In this document: piece after piece, positions 11,587 through 25,652 of the stretch
Position numbering within the stretch: position 1 is the stretch's first letter
How the letters are laid out: each line of letters opens with the position of its first letter
Source of the DNA: Paracoccus lutimaris
GTDB taxonomy: Bacteria; Pseudomonadota; Alphaproteobacteria; Rhodobacterales; Rhodobacteraceae
Reading direction: 5' to 3'
Assembly: GCF_003337565.1 (NCBI RefSeq)
Contig: NZ_QPJL01000012.1
Span: forward strand, 45,399 to 109,398
Length of the DNA: 64,000 nt
Program-made: the position numbers and the translations under genes
The notes under the pieces: generated by a model
Seen by the model: the letters and a program-made list of their open reading frames with translations, nothing else
What the model was told of the DNA's origin: nothing
Database searches by the model: none

Positions 11587-11624
11587 CGAAAAAAATGCGG
11601 GATTTTCAAACCGCTGGCACAGAA

Positions 11625-15083
<3,459 letters not shown>

Positions 15084-15091
<8 letters not shown>

Positions 15092-17177
15092 GGTCGCGCT
15101 CCAGCTCGTAAAGCCGCACGGATTGCGCGGCGACCTGAACGGTGCTGCGCGGCGTCAGGCTGGGCATCAGCAGCGGGCGGTCGGTGTCGATATGCAGCCG
15201 CCAGACCCAGCCCGCAGGCGCCTCGGGCAAGGTGACGCTCAGCGCAGGGCCACCGTTGAAGACCATGAACAGGGCCTCTTCGCGCTGCGCATAGACGGGC
15301 GTGCCCGAAGCGATGCGCATCTCGACGCAGATCACCCGCAGATCCGGTGCCGTCCAGTCGCCGGCATTCATCGGCGTGCCGTCGGGACGCCACCAGAACA
15401 GGTCGCCCAGACCGTCGACCAGCCGTTGCCGCGAATGCAGGAAACGCTTCTGGCGCAAGATCGGATGGGCGCGGCGCAGCGCGACAAGGCGGGCGGTGAA
15501 GTCCAGAAAATCCTGATCGGCATCCTTCCAGACGACCCAGCCGATCTCGTTGTCCTGGCAATAGGCGTTGTTGTTGCCCGATTGCGAGTTCCCCAGCTCA
15601 TCCCCGGCCAGCATCATCGGCGTGCCCTGCGACAAGAGCAGCGTCGCCATCATGTTGCGCCGGCGCAGGGCGCGCGCGGCGTTCAGCTTGATGTCGCCGG
15701 TCGGCCCCTCGACGCCCATATTGTCCGAGAAATTCTCGCTATGGCCGTCGCGGTTGCCCTCGCCATTGGCCTCATTGTGTTTCTGGTTGTAGCTGACCGT
15801 ATCCATCAGCGTGAAACCGTCATGTGCGGTCAGGAAGTTGACCGACGAGGTCGCGGGCCGGCCGGAATGGTCGAATTGCCGGGCCGAGCCGGTCAACCGT
15901 TCCGCCAGATCCGAGATCTGGCCGCCATCGCCCCGCCAGAAGCGGCGGACGCCGTCGCGATACTTGTCGTTCCATTCCAGGAAGGGCGGCGGAAACGCCC
16001 CCAGCTGATAGCCGCCCGGCCCGATATCCCAGGGCTCGGCGATCAGCTTGACGCGGGTCAGGACCGGGTCCTGCCGGATCGCGTCAAAGAACGAGGCGCT
16101 GGAGGAAAAGCCCCCCCGCACCCGCCGGCCCAGCGTCGCGCAAAGATCGAAACGGAAGCCGTCGACATGCATCACCTCGACCCAATAGCGCAGGCTGTCC
16201 ATGACCATGCGCAGCACCATCGGATGGTTCAGGTTCAGCGTGTTGCCGGTGCCGGTATCGTTTATGTAATAGCGCGGATCATCGGTCAGCCGGTAATAGC
16301 TGCGGTTGTCCAGGCCCCGGAAGGACAGCGTCGGCCCCATCTGGTTGCCTTCGCAGGTGTGGTTATAGACCACGTCCAGAATGACCTCGATGCCGGCGGC
16401 GTGCAGCCGCGCCACCATGTGCTGGAATTCGGAAATGTCGCCGCCCGAAAGATAGCGCGGATCGGGGGCGAAAAAGCCCAGCGTCTGATAGCCCCAGAAA
16501 TTCACCAGCCCCTTTTCGACCAGAAAGCGGTCGTTCAGGAAGGCCTGCACCGGCAGCAGCTCGATCGCGGTGATCCCCAGCTTTTGCAGATGCTCCAGCA
16601 TCGGGTCCGAGGCCAGCGCCAGGAAGGTGCCGGGATGGGACACCTCGGGGTGGTTCTGCGTCAGGCCCTTAACATTGGCCTCATAGATGATGGATTGCGA
16701 AATCGGCGTGCGCGGCGGGCGGTCATTGCCCCATGAAAACGACGGGTCCTCGACCACGCAGCGCGGCATGTATTTCGCGCTGTCGCGCGGGTCCATGGAC
16801 AGATCCGCCTCGGGGGCGCCGACGGTATAGCCCATCAGCGCGTCATGCCAGACCGGATGGCCGGTCAGCCGCCGGGCATAGGGGTCAAGCAGCAGCTTGT
16901 TGTGGTTGAAGCGGTGCCCCTCGGCGGGGGCATAGGGGCCATCGGCGCGATAGCCATAGCACTGGCCCGGCCGCAGCCCCGAGATATAGCCATGCCACAC
17001 ATCGCCGTCGCGTTCGGGCAGGTCGATCCGGTGGGTCTCGATCCGGCCATCGGGGGTGAACAGGCACAGCGAAACCCGCCGCGCATGCACGGAAAACACC
17101 GCGAAGTTCACACCCTCGCCGTCAAAAGTTGCGCCAAGGGGATCGGCGCGCCCCGCGGTAATCGTCCAGTTCGTCAT
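15084..17177 (-). CDS. glgX: Glycogen debranching enzyme (isoamylase type, GH13)
   Basis: The protein has 697 residues from the ATG at 17177. It has an N-terminal CBM48-like segment (GATFDGEGVNFAVFS) and a GH13 barrel with VYNHTCEG, DGFRFDLCATL (nucleophile Asp), LIAEPWDIG (acid Glu) and FLTAHDGFTL. It hydrolyses alpha-1,6 branches of phosphorylase limit dextrin. The start shares one base with the glgA stop (TGATG). An upstream extension to 17483 lies inside glgA and is rejected. It feeds MalQ and GlgP in the same transcript. Confidence 0.96.
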
Positions 17178-18589
17178 CAGGCAGTCGTCATCACTTTGAA
17201 CAGATCGGCATAGGCCCGTGCCGAGGCATCCCAGCCGACCGGCTGGGCCATGGCATTGGCCACCATGGCTTGCCAGAGCCGGGGCTGGCGGTAAAGCTGC
17301 ACCATCCGCGCCAGCGTGCGGGCCAGCGCGGGCGCATTCACCGGGTGGAATTGCAGCCCCGTGGCCACCCCCGCCCCCATGGCCGCGGCCGAGGCGTTGA
17401 TGACCGTATCGGCCAGCCCCCCGGTCAGCGAGACCACCGGCAAGGTGCCATAGCGCAGCCCATACATCTGGGTCAGGCCGCAAGGCTCGAACCGCGAGGG
17501 GACAAGGATGGCGTCGCCGCCCTCGATCATGCGATGCGCAAGCGCCTCGTCATAGCCGATGCGCAGCGCGACATTGGCCGGGTTGCGTTCGGCCGCCTCG
17601 CGCAGGGCGCTTTCGATGCGGGCATCGCCCGCCCCCAGCACGATCAGCTGGCCGCCATTCTCGATCAGCGCCGGCAGCGCCTCGATCAAGAGGTCCAGCC
17701 CCTTTTGCTCCGACAGGCGCGAGACCACGACGCAAAGCGGGCCGGCCGTCTCGGGCAGGCCGAATTCGGCGCGCAGCCGGGCGCGGGCGCGGGCCTTGCC
17801 CTCAAGATCGGCAAAGGGCGGCGTCCAGGCGTCCAGATCGATGCCGTTCAGGATGCCGACGAAATCGCCGCCACGGCTGGCCAGCACCCCCTCCATCCCC
17901 ATGCCGAATTCGGGGGTCATCAGCTCCTCGGCATAGGTCGGGCTGACGGTCGAGACCTTTTCGGCAAAGACGATCCCCGCCTTCAGCGCGCTGATGCGGC
18001 CCCAGTATTCAAAGCCCTGCGGGGTGAACAGATGCGCGGGCAATTGCAGCGCGCCCAGCATATGCGCGGGCGCGAGGCCCTGAAACGCGATATTGTGGAT
18101 GGTCAGCAGCGACTTGACGCCCGAGACGCCCAGCTGGCGCAGATAGACCGGCGCCAGCCCGGCCTGCCAGTCATGCAGATGCAGGATCTGCGGATGCCAG
18201 CCCTCGATCCCGTCGCGGGCGATGATCGCGGCGGCCCGGTCCAGCGCCGCGAAACGCTGCGGGTTGTCGGGCCAGTCCTTGCCGTCTGGCCCCAGATAGG
18301 GCCCGCCGTCGCGATCGAAAAGATGCGGCGCATCAAGGATATACAGCACCGCATCCGCCAGCGTCCCGCGCCGGATCCGGGCCGGGCCACCGAACAGGTC
18401 GCCCAGCTCCATGACCACCGGCGCGTCATGGCCCTGTGCGGCCATGACGACGCGATAGCCCGGCAGCACTGTCCGCATCTCGACGCCATGCGGGGCAAGT
18501 GCGGCGGGCAAGGCGCCCGCCACATCCGCCAGCCCGCCGGTCTTGATCAGCGGAACGCATTCCGAGGTGACGGACAGAACCCGTGTCAT
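17177..18589 (-). CDS. glgA: Glycogen synthase (ADP-glucose, GT5)
   Basis: This 470-residue GT5 enzyme extends alpha-1,4-glucan from ADP-glucose. The N-terminal KTGGLADV motif (from residue 16) binds ADP-glucose, and the C-terminal [14 protein letters not shown] contains the catalytic glutamate region. The start at 18589 gives ATGA overlap with glgC, and [14 protein letters not shown] matches the family N-terminus. It sits between glgC and glgX, so synthesis and breakdown genes share a transcript. Confidence 0.96.
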   Translation of the reverse strand: MTRVLSVTSECVPLIKTGGLADVAGALPAALAPHGVEMRTVLPGYRVVMAAQGHDAPVVMELGDLFGGPARIRRGTLADAVLYILDAPHLFDRDGGPYLGPDGKDWPDNPQRFAALDRAAAIIARDGIEGWHPQILHLHDWQAGLAPVYLRQLGVSGVKSLLTIHNIAFQGLAPAHMLGALQLPAHLFTPQGFEYWGRISALKAGIVFAEKVSTVSPTYAEELMTPEFGMGMEGVLASRGGDFVGILNGIDLDAWTPPFADLEGKARARARLRAEFGLPETAGPLCVVVSRLSEQKGLDLLIEALPALIENGGQLIVLGAGDARIESALREAAERNPANVALRIGYDEALAHRMIEGGDAILVPSRFEPCGLTQMYGLRYGTLPVVSLTGGLADTVINASAAAMGAGVATGLQFHPVNAPALARTLARMVQLYRQPRLWQAMVANAMAQPVGWDASARAYADLFKVMTTA

Positions 18590-19851
18590 AAGGAGGCTTC
18601 CCTTCGCTTCAGCATGTCCTGCGTGATCAGCGTGATCCCCCCGTCCGAGACGCGGAACCATTTCGCATCCTCGATCGGGTCCTCGCCCACGACCAGCCCT
18701 TCGGGAATGCGCACACCACGGTCGATCACCACATTCTTCAGCCGCGCATGGCGGGCCACATTCACATAGGGCAGAACCACCGCCCCGTCGAGTGAGGCAA
18801 AGGAATTGGTATTGACGTGGGTGAACAGCAGCGACTGCCGGATCTCGGTCCCCGAGATGATGCAGCCCCCCGACACCATCGAGCTGACGGCGATGCCGCG
18901 CCGCTCGGGTTCGTCATGGATGAACTTGGCCGGCGGCACCGATTCCGAATAGGTCCAGATCGGCCAGTCGCGATCCCACAGGTCCAGATCCGGGGTGAAA
19001 TCGGTCAGGTCGATATTGGCCTTCCAGAAGGCATCGACCGTCCCCACATCGCGCCAGTAAGCCGGCGCGTCGGGGCTGGAACGCACGCAGCTTTCGGTAA
19101 AGCGATGCGCCTGCGCCTTGCCGTTCTTGACGATGTCGGGGATCAGGTCATTGCCGAAATCATGGCTGGAATTGTCGTCCTCCATGTCGCGGATCAACAG
19201 ATCGCGCAGGAAGCTCCATTTGAAGACATAGATCCCCATCGAGGCCAGCGTGACATTCGGGTCCTCGGGCGTGCCGGGCGGATCGGCGGGCTTTTCCAGA
19301 AAGCTGGTGATGCGGTCGGTCGCATCCACCGCCATGACGCCAAAGGCCGAGGCCTCGGCCCGCGGCACGGTCAGGCAGCCGATGGTCACATCCGCGCCGG
19401 TATCGACATGCTGGCGGATCATCAGCTCGTAATCCATCTTGTAGATGTGATCGCCGGCAAGGATCAGCACATATTCGACGCGGTAGCTGTCGATGATGTC
19501 GATGTTCTGGGCCACGGCATCGGCCGTGCCGCGATACCACATCGCCTCGTCATAGCGCTGCGAGGCGGGCAGAATATCCAGAAACTCGTTCCTTTCGGCG
19601 CGGAAGAAGTTCCAGCCGCGCTGCACATGGCGGATCAGCGAATGCGCCTTGTATTGCGTGGCCAGCGCCATCTTGCGGATGCCCGAGTTCAGCGCATTCG
19701 ACAGTGCGAAGTCGATGATCCGCGACTTGCCGCCGAAATAGACGGCCGGCTTCACCCGCCGGTCCGTCAATTCCTTCAGCCGCGAGCCACGCCCACCGGC
19801 CAGCACAAAGGCCATGGTGCGGCTGGACAGCCTTTCGTTCCGAGGTGCCAT
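18586..19851 (-). CDS. glgC: Glucose-1-phosphate adenylyltransferase
   Basis: This 421-residue enzyme makes ADP-glucose from glucose-1-phosphate and ATP, the committed step of glycogen synthesis. The nucleotidyltransferase signature [13 protein letters not shown] starts near residue 17, with [18 protein letters not shown] and [11 protein letters not shown] after it and a left-handed beta-helix C-terminus. Related enzymes are allosterically controlled by fructose-6-phosphate, pyruvate and AMP. AGGAGGAGGGGAAA lies directly before the ATG. Its stop overlaps glgA by ATGA. Confidence 0.97.
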   Translation of the reverse strand: MAPRNERLSSRTMAFVLAGGRGSRLKELTDRRVKPAVYFGGKSRIIDFALSNALNSGIRKMALATQYKAHSLIRHVQRGWNFFRAERNEFLDILPASQRYDEAMWYRGTADAVAQNIDIIDSYRVEYVLILAGDHIYKMDYELMIRQHVDTGADVTIGCLTVPRAEASAFGVMAVDATDRITSFLEKPADPPGTPEDPNVTLASMGIYVFKWSFLRDLLIRDMEDDNSSHDFGNDLIPDIVKNGKAQAHRFTESCVRSSPDAPAYWRDVGTVDAFWKANIDLTDFTPDLDLWDRDWPIWTYSESVPPAKFIHDEPERRGIAVSSMVSGGCIISGTEIRQSLLFTHVNTNSFASLDGAVVLPYVNVARHARLKNVVIDRGVRIPEGLVVGEDPIEDAKWFRVSDGGITLITQDMLKRREASL

Positions 19852-19902
19852 TTTCCCCTCCTCCTGGAAAACAGTGCCGCACCGGGGCGGCCTAACAAGA
19901 AA

Positions 19903-22101
19903 TCACTTGGTTTTCAGCGCATCATCCTTGATCAGGATCAGCGTCGAAAGCGGTGGCAGGACCACATCGGCATGCGCGGGCTGGCCGTGGCTCTCGCCCG
20001 CGACCGCCGTGACGCTGCCCAGATTGCCGCGCCCGCCGCCGCCATAAGCCTCGGCATCCGAGTTCAGCGCCTCGCGCCAGACCCCCGCCTGGGGCATGCC
20101 AAGGCGATAGGCGGAACGCTCGACGGGGGTGAAGTTGCAGACCACCACCACCTCGGGATCGCCGGGATTGCCGCGCCGGATCCAGGCAAAGACCGAATTC
20201 TGGGCATCATTGGCCTCGATCCACTGGAAGCCCTCGGGGTCGCAGTCCTTGACGTAAAGCGCGGGTGTCGTGCGATAGAGATGGTTCAGGTCGCGCACCA
20301 GCATCTGCATGCCGTAATGCAGCGGATGGCCGATGGACGCCCAGTCGATTTCCGCGTCATGGTTCCATTCCGCGCCTTGGGCGAATTCCTGGCCCATGAA
20401 CAGCAGCTTCTTGCCCGGATGGCCCCACATGAAGCCGTAATAGGCGCGCAGGTTTGCGAACTTGTCCCAGCCCTCGCCCGGCATCTTGGCCAGCATCGAG
20501 CCCTTGCCGTGAACGACCTCGTCATGGCTGATCGGCAGGATGAAGTTCTCGGAAAACGCGTAATGCATCCCGAAGGTCATCTGGTGATGATGGTGCTGGC
20601 GATAGACCGGGTCGCGGATGATGTAGTTCAGCGTGTCGTTCATCCAGCCCATGTTCCACTTGAAGCCGAAACCCAGCCCCCCGTCATGGACCGGCCGCGA
20701 CACCTTGGGATATGAGGTCGATTCCTCGGCCACGGTCATGATGCCCGGAACCTCGCCATAGGTCAGGCGGTTCATTTCCTGCAGCATGGCGATGGCCTCA
20801 TAGTTCTCGCGGCCGCCATCCTTGTTCGGGACCCATTGCCCCTCGGACCGCGAATAGTCGCGGTAGAGCATCGAGGCCACCGCATCCACGCGCAGCCCGT
20901 CGATGTGATATTCCATCAGCCAGTACAGCGCGTTCGAGGTCAGGAAATTCATCACCTCGGTGCGGCCATAGTTATAGATCAGGGTGTTCCAGTCCTGATG
21001 GAAGCCCTCGCGCGGGTCGGAATGCTCATAAAGCGCGGTGCCGTCGAAACGGCCCAGACCATGCGCATCGGTCGGGAAATGCCCCGGCACCCAGTCCAGC
21101 AGCACGCCCAGGCCGGCCTTATGCGCGGCATTGACCAGATCGCGGAATTCATGCGGAGGCCCGAAACGGATCGTCGGCGCGAACAGCCCCACCGGCTGAT
21201 AGCCCCAAGAGCCGTCGAACGGATATTCGCTGACCGGCAGCAGCTCGATATGGGTGAACCCCATGTCGCGGGCATATTCGACCAGCTCGACCGCCGCTTC
21301 CTTGTAGGAAATCGGCCGTCCGCCATCTTTCCTGCGCCAGCTTCCCAGATGCACCTCATAGATCGAGATCGGCTGATCGGTGCGCTGCGCCTTGGCGCGC
21401 GAGGCCATCCATTCCGCGTCCGACCAGCCATAGCCGGTCACATCGCGCACGACCGAGGCCGTCTGCGGCGGGTGCTGCGAGCCAAAGCCGACCGGGTCGG
21501 CCTTTTCGTGACGCTCGCCATAAGCGCCAAGGATCTCGTATTTATAGGGCGTGCCATCGCCGATCAGCGGCAGGAAAATCTCCCAGACGCCGGTGGCGCC
21601 GCGCCGGCGCATGACATGGCGCCGCCCGTCCCAGGCGTTGAAATCGCCGATGACCGAGACGCGCCGCGCATTCGGGGCCCAGACCGCGAAATGCGTGCCC
21701 TTGACGCCTTCATGTTCGATGACATGCGCGCCCAGCACCTTCCACAGGCGCTGATGCGTGCCCTCGCCCAGAAGATATTCGTCCATCTCGCCCAGGACCG
21801 GGCCGAAACGATAGGCGTCCTCGACCAGCCATTCCTCGCCGTCGCGGCGACCGCGCAGCTGATATGGCTTGGCGCCCGCGACCTTGCCGTGAAACAGGCC
21901 GGGATAATTCGCGACCGGCTCCAGCGGCGAGGCCTTGCCCGCGACCATGGCGGCCATTTCACTGGCGCCGGGGTCAAAGGCGGTCACATAGCGCAGCTTG
22001 CCCTTGCGGTGCGGGCCAAGCACGGCGAAGGGATCGTCGAAACGCCCTTCGATGATGCGGTTCAGGACCGAAAGGTCCGCAACTTCGCTTGGGTCGATCA
22101 T
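19903..22101 (-). CDS. glgB: 1,4-alpha-glucan branching enzyme (GH13)
   Basis: This 732-residue branching enzyme has the long proteobacterial N-terminus (an extra domain plus CBM48) before the GH13 barrel. The catalytic aspartate of LRVDAVASM is D406 and the glutamate of MTVAEES is E459, matching the E. coli enzyme to within one residue. SHDEVVHGKGS supplies the transition-state histidine and aspartate. It cuts alpha-1,4 chains and rejoins them as alpha-1,6 branches. It is the second gene of the operon, 42 bp after glgP. Confidence 0.97.
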   Translation of the reverse strand: MIDPSEVADLSVLNRIIEGRFDDPFAVLGPHRKGKLRYVTAFDPGASEMAAMVAGKASPLEPVANYPGLFHGKVAGAKPYQLRGRRDGEEWLVEDAYRFGPVLGEMDEYLLGEGTHQRLWKVLGAHVIEHEGVKGTHFAVWAPNARRVSVIGDFNAWDGRRHVMRRRGATGVWEIFLPLIGDGTPYKYEILGAYGERHEKADPVGFGSQHPPQTASVVRDVTGYGWSDAEWMASRAKAQRTDQPISIYEVHLGSWRRKDGGRPISYKEAAVELVEYARDMGFTHIELLPVSEYPFDGSWGYQPVGLFAPTIRFGPPHEFRDLVNAAHKAGLGVLLDWVPGHFPTDAHGLGRFDGTALYEHSDPREGFHQDWNTLIYNYGRTEVMNFLTSNALYWLMEYHIDGLRVDAVASMLYRDYSRSEGQWVPNKDGGRENYEAIAMLQEMNRLTYGEVPGIMTVAEESTSYPKVSRPVHDGGLGFGFKWNMGWMNDTLNYIIRDPVYRQHHHHQMTFGMHYAFSENFILPISHDEVVHGKGSMLAKMPGEGWDKFANLRAYYGFMWGHPGKKLLFMGQEFAQGAEWNHDAEIDWASIGHPLHYGMQMLVRDLNHLYRTTPALYVKDCDPEGFQWIEANDAQNSVFAWIRRGNPGDPEVVVVCNFTPVERSAYRLGMPQAGVWREALNSDAEAYGGGGRGNLGSVTAVAGESHGQPAHADVVLPPLSTLILIKDDALKTK

Positions 22102-22143
22102 GGACGTGGCACCCCCTAAAATGGCATCAGACTTGCTGGGCGT

Positions 22144-24540
22144 TTACTCCTGCCCGATCAGGCTTTTTGCGTTCCAGATATCCGCCATATAGCCGCGGAT
22201 GGTCCGGTCCGACGAGAACCAGCCCGAGCGCGCGACATTCAGCGCCGCCATCCGGGCCCAGCCCTGCGCATCGGCATAGGCGCGGTCCACCTCGCGCTGC
22301 GCGCGCCAGTAATCGCTGAAATCCGAGGCGACGAGGAAGTAATCCGCGCCGGTCAGGTTGGCGACGATACCCGCATAGCGGTCCGGCTCGGACGGGCTGA
22401 AGACGCCGCTGCGGATCGCGTCGACGGCACGGGCCAGACGCGGATCGGCGGCGATGGCCTTGGTGGCATGCGCCTCGACATTGCGGCGCGCCTCGGCCTC
22501 ATCGACGGTCATGCCGAACAGGAAGAAGTTATCCGCCCCCACCCGCTCGCGGATTTCGACATTCGCGCCGTCCAGCGTGCCGATGGTCAGCGCGCCATTC
22601 AGGGCGAATTTCATGTTGCCGGTGCCCGAGGCTTCCTTGCCGGCGGTCGAGACCTGCTCGGACAGATCGGCGGCGGGGATCAGCCGCTCGGCCATGGTGA
22701 CGTTGTAGTTGGGCAGATAGACGACCTGCAAAAGTTCGTTCGTCTGCGCATCGGCATTGACCACCACCGAGACGTCGTTGATCAGCCGGATGATGTCCTT
22801 GGCAAAGAAATAGCCCGGCGCGGCCTTGCCGCCAAAGATCTTGACCCGCGGGGTCCAGCCGGCGCCCGGATTGTCCTTGATTTCCTGCCAATGGGCGATG
22901 GCCTCAAGGATGTTCAGGTGCTGGCGCTTGTATTCGTGGATGCGCTTGATCTGCACGTCGAAGATCGCCTGCGGGTTCAGCATCAGCCCGTGATCGCGGG
23001 TGATCCAGTCGCACAGGTCCGCCTTGTTCAGCGCCTTGACCTCGGTAAAACGCGAAAGCCAGTCCGGGTTGTCGATATGCGGCTCAAGCTTGGTCAGCTG
23101 TTCCAGATCGCCGACCCAGCCCTCGCCGATGGTGTCGGTGATCAGCGTGGACAGGCGCGGGTTGCACGAATGCACCCAGCGGCGGGGCGTGACGCCGTTC
23201 GTTTCATTGACGATGCGTTCGGGATGCAGGCGGTGCAGTTCTTTGAAGACGGTGGTCTTCATCAGCCCGGTATGCAGGGCGGCGACGCCGTTGACGCGGT
23301 TCGCCATGATGAAGGACAGCTCGCCCATCTTGACCCGACCTTCGCCGCGTGCCGCCACCTTGCGCGAGGGGTTGGCCTTTGCATGGGCATCGTCGATGCG
23401 GTCGATCAGCTGCAGATGGCGCGGCAGCAGGCTGGCGAACAGGTCCTCGCCCCAGCTTTCCAGCGCCTCGGGCAGCAGGGTGTGGTTGGTATAGTTCACG
23501 CAGCCCTGAGTGATGTGCAGCGCCTCCTCAAAGGGCAGGCCGTGTTCGTCATGCAGCAGGCGCACCAGCTCCGGCCCGGCAATCGCCGGATGGGTGTCGT
23601 TCATCTGGATCGCGACCTTTTGCGGCAGCAGGCGCAGATCGGCGTGATCGCTCAGGAAGCGGCGCAGAATGTCGCGGATCGATGCGGCCGAGAAGAAATA
23701 TTCCTGCGTCAGCCGCAGGCGCTTGCCCTTTTCGGTCGAATCCTCGGGATACAGCACGCGCGAGATGGTGCGCGCCAGCGCCTCATTTTCCGCCGCCGCC
23801 GCGAAGTCGCCGGCGTTGAAGCGCTCAAGGTCAAAGGGGTTCACCGCCCGCCCGGACCAAAGCCGCAGCGTATTCGCCCAGCGGCCCTTCCAGCCCACGA
23901 CCGGAGTGTCGAAAGCCTCGGATTTGACAAAGTTTTCCGGCTCCCACACCGCCTTGCCGTCGCGGCTGACAACACGTCCGCCAAAGCCCAGGGTAAAGGC
24001 CGCTTCGGGGCGTTCGAACTCCCAGGCATAGGGTTGTTGCAGCCAGTCCTCGGGGGCTTCGTGCTGGCGGCCATCGGCAAAGGACTGGCGGAACAACCCG
24101 TGTTCATAGCGGATGCCATAGCCGTAGGCCGGGCAGCCCAGCGTCGCCAGCGATTCCATGAAACAGGCCGCCAGACGGCCCAGGCCACCATTCCCCAGCG
24201 CCGCATCGGGTTCGTCCAGCAGCACGCTGCGATAGTTCAGGCCAAAGGATTCGATCGCCGAGCGCGCCTCGTCGGCCAGGCGCATGTTGACGATGTTATC
24301 CTCAAGCAGGCGCCCGATCAGGAACTCCATCGACAGGTAATAGACACGCTTGGCATCGGCGCGGTAGGTCTCGCGCGTGGCGGCCATCCAACGGTCCACG
24401 ATGCGGTCGCGCACCGCATAGCTGAGCGCCATGCGCCAGTCGAAAATCTGTGCGTGGTCGGGATCCTTGCCCAGCGTATAGGTCAGATGCCACAGGATCG
24501 CATCGCGGAAATCGGTCTTGGGCATGTTGTCCTTAGCCAT
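22144..24540 (-). CDS. glgP: Glycogen phosphorylase (GT35)
   Basis: The protein has 798 residues from the ATG at 24540. The pyridoxal-phosphate lysine is K644 in GTGNMKFALNG. Other landmarks are NGGLGRLAACF, which binds glucan and phosphate, and IHEYKRQHLN. It releases glucose-1-phosphate from glycogen ends. AAGGTG lies about seven bases before the ATG; a TTG further upstream (24555) is a less likely start. It is the first gene of the operon, and a LacI-like palindrome lies about 100 bp upstream. Confidence 0.96.
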   Translation of the reverse strand: MAKDNMPKTDFRDAILWHLTYTLGKDPDHAQIFDWRMALSYAVRDRIVDRWMAATRETYRADAKRVYYLSMEFLIGRLLEDNIVNMRLADEARSAIESFGLNYRSVLLDEPDAALGNGGLGRLAACFMESLATLGCPAYGYGIRYEHGLFRQSFADGRQHEAPEDWLQQPYAWEFERPEAAFTLGFGGRVVSRDGKAVWEPENFVKSEAFDTPVVGWKGRWANTLRLWSGRAVNPFDLERFNAGDFAAAAENEALARTISRVLYPEDSTEKGKRLRLTQEYFFSAASIRDILRRFLSDHADLRLLPQKVAIQMNDTHPAIAGPELVRLLHDEHGLPFEEALHITQGCVNYTNHTLLPEALESWGEDLFASLLPRHLQLIDRIDDAHAKANPSRKVAARGEGRVKMGELSFIMANRVNGVAALHTGLMKTTVFKELHRLHPERIVNETNGVTPRRWVHSCNPRLSTLITDTIGEGWVGDLEQLTKLEPHIDNPDWLSRFTEVKALNKADLCDWITRDHGLMLNPQAIFDVQIKRIHEYKRQHLNILEAIAHWQEIKDNPGAGWTPRVKIFGGKAAPGYFFAKDIIRLINDVSVVVNADAQTNELLQVVYLPNYNVTMAERLIPAADLSEQVSTAGKEASGTGNMKFALNGALTIGTLDGANVEIRERVGADNFFLFGMTVDEAEARRNVEAHATKAIAADPRLARAVDAIRSGVFSPSEPDRYAGIVANLTGADYFLVASDFSDYWRAQREVDRAYADAQGWARMAALNVARSGWFSSDRTIRGYMADIWNAKSLIGQE

Positions 24541-24641
24541 CTCGTCACCTTGCAAATCATCACGCCCGTAACGGTTCGGGCAATCGTTGATTTCTGCTTA
24601 AGGAATCCGCTCTCGAAAGCAAGCGGGGCCTTGGAAAAAAG

Positions 24642-24655
24642 TGTTAGCGATAACT
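24642..24655. promoter_or_regulatory. LacI-type operator upstream of glgP
   Basis: TGTTAGCGATAACT has a central CG and GTTA/TAAC arms, differing from TGTTAGCGCTAACA at two positions. It lies in the 248-bp non-coding gap before the glycogen operon, about 100 bp from the glgP ATG. It shares TGTTAGCG with the smoE operator. The rest of the gap holds AT-richer sequence with no recognisable gene. Confidence 0.45.
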
Positions 24656-24788
24656 GAATTTGTGGCTTGCCTGCCAGAGATGACCAGTCTTGCGCAAAAT
24701 CCTGCCATAAGGCAAGTTTGTTCATTTTCTGGGTTTCACCCGCAATGTTCTGCCGCAAAAGGGGAATTATCCGAACCGAAATTTTACG

Positions 24789-25652
24789 TCAGAAATCCAG
24801 CCCCAAATCCAGCGTGCGCGCCGAATGGGTCAGCGCCCCTGACGAAATATAATTGACGCCGGTCGCCGCGACCTCGGCAATGCGGTCGAGTCGCATGTTG
24901 CCGGACGCCTCCAGCACCAGCCGGCCCGCCGTCATCGCGACCGCCTCGCGCAGCACCGGCGTCGTCATGTTGTCCAGGAGCACAATATCGGCCCCGCCCT
25001 CGTCCAGAATCTCGGCCAGTTGCTCCAGCCGGTCCACCTCGATCTCGACCCGCATCATATGCGAGGCGCGCGCCTTGACCGCCGCCAGAACCGGCCGGAT
25101 GCCGCCGGCCGCCGCGATATGGTTGTCCTTGATCAGGATCGCGTCCGACAGCGAAAAGCGGTGGTTGAAGCCGCCGCCATGCAGCACCGCCTGTTTCTCG
25201 ACCAGCCGCAGGCCGGGGGTGGTCTTGCGGGTGCAGGTGATGCGGGTCGCGGTGCCGCGCGTCTCGGCGACGAAGGCGGCGGTCAGCGTGGCGATGCCGC
25301 ACAGCCGGCCAGCGAAATTCAGCGCCACCCGCTCGGCCGAGAGAATCGAGGCCGCCTCGCCCTCGATCTCGGCCAGCGTGTCGCCGGGGCCGAATGGCGC
25401 GCCATCGGGGCAATGGACGCGCAGGGTCAGCGCCGGGTCGATCAGCCGGAATGCGATGGCCGCAAGCTGCATCCCCGAGACCACGCCCGCCTCGCGCGCC
25501 TTGATGCGGGCGGTATAGCGGGTGCCCGCCGGGATCACCGTGCGGGTGGTGATGTCGCCGAATGTGCCCAGATCCTCGGTCAGCGCGGCGCGGACCAGCG
25601 GCTCAAGGATCATGTCGGGCAGCGGTGGCATCCGGGGCGGCATCGGGGTCAT
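24789..25652 (-). CDS. nadC: Nicotinate-nucleotide pyrophosphorylase (quinolinate phosphoribosyltransferase)
   Basis: This 287-residue enzyme converts quinolinate and PRPP to nicotinate mononucleotide with loss of CO2. The conserved LNFAGRLCGIATLT, TRKTTPGLRLVEKQAV and GGGFNHRFSLSDAILIKDNH blocks are clear. The start at 25652 (MTPMPPRMP) overlaps the nadB stop as ATGA; a longer frame inside nadB is ignored. It is the last step of the nadABC operon. Confidence 0.96.
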   Translation of the reverse strand: MTPMPPRMPPLPDMILEPLVRAALTEDLGTFGDITTRTVIPAGTRYTARIKAREAGVVSGMQLAAIAFRLIDPALTLRVHCPDGAPFGPGDTLAEIEGEAASILSAERVALNFAGRLCGIATLTAAFVAETRGTATRITCTRKTTPGLRLVEKQAVLHGGGFNHRFSLSDAILIKDNHIAAAGGIRPVLAAVKARASHMMRVEIEVDRLEQLAEILDEGGADIVLLDNMTTPVLREAVAMTAGRLVLEASGNMRLDRIAEVAATGVNYISSGALTHSARTLDLGLDF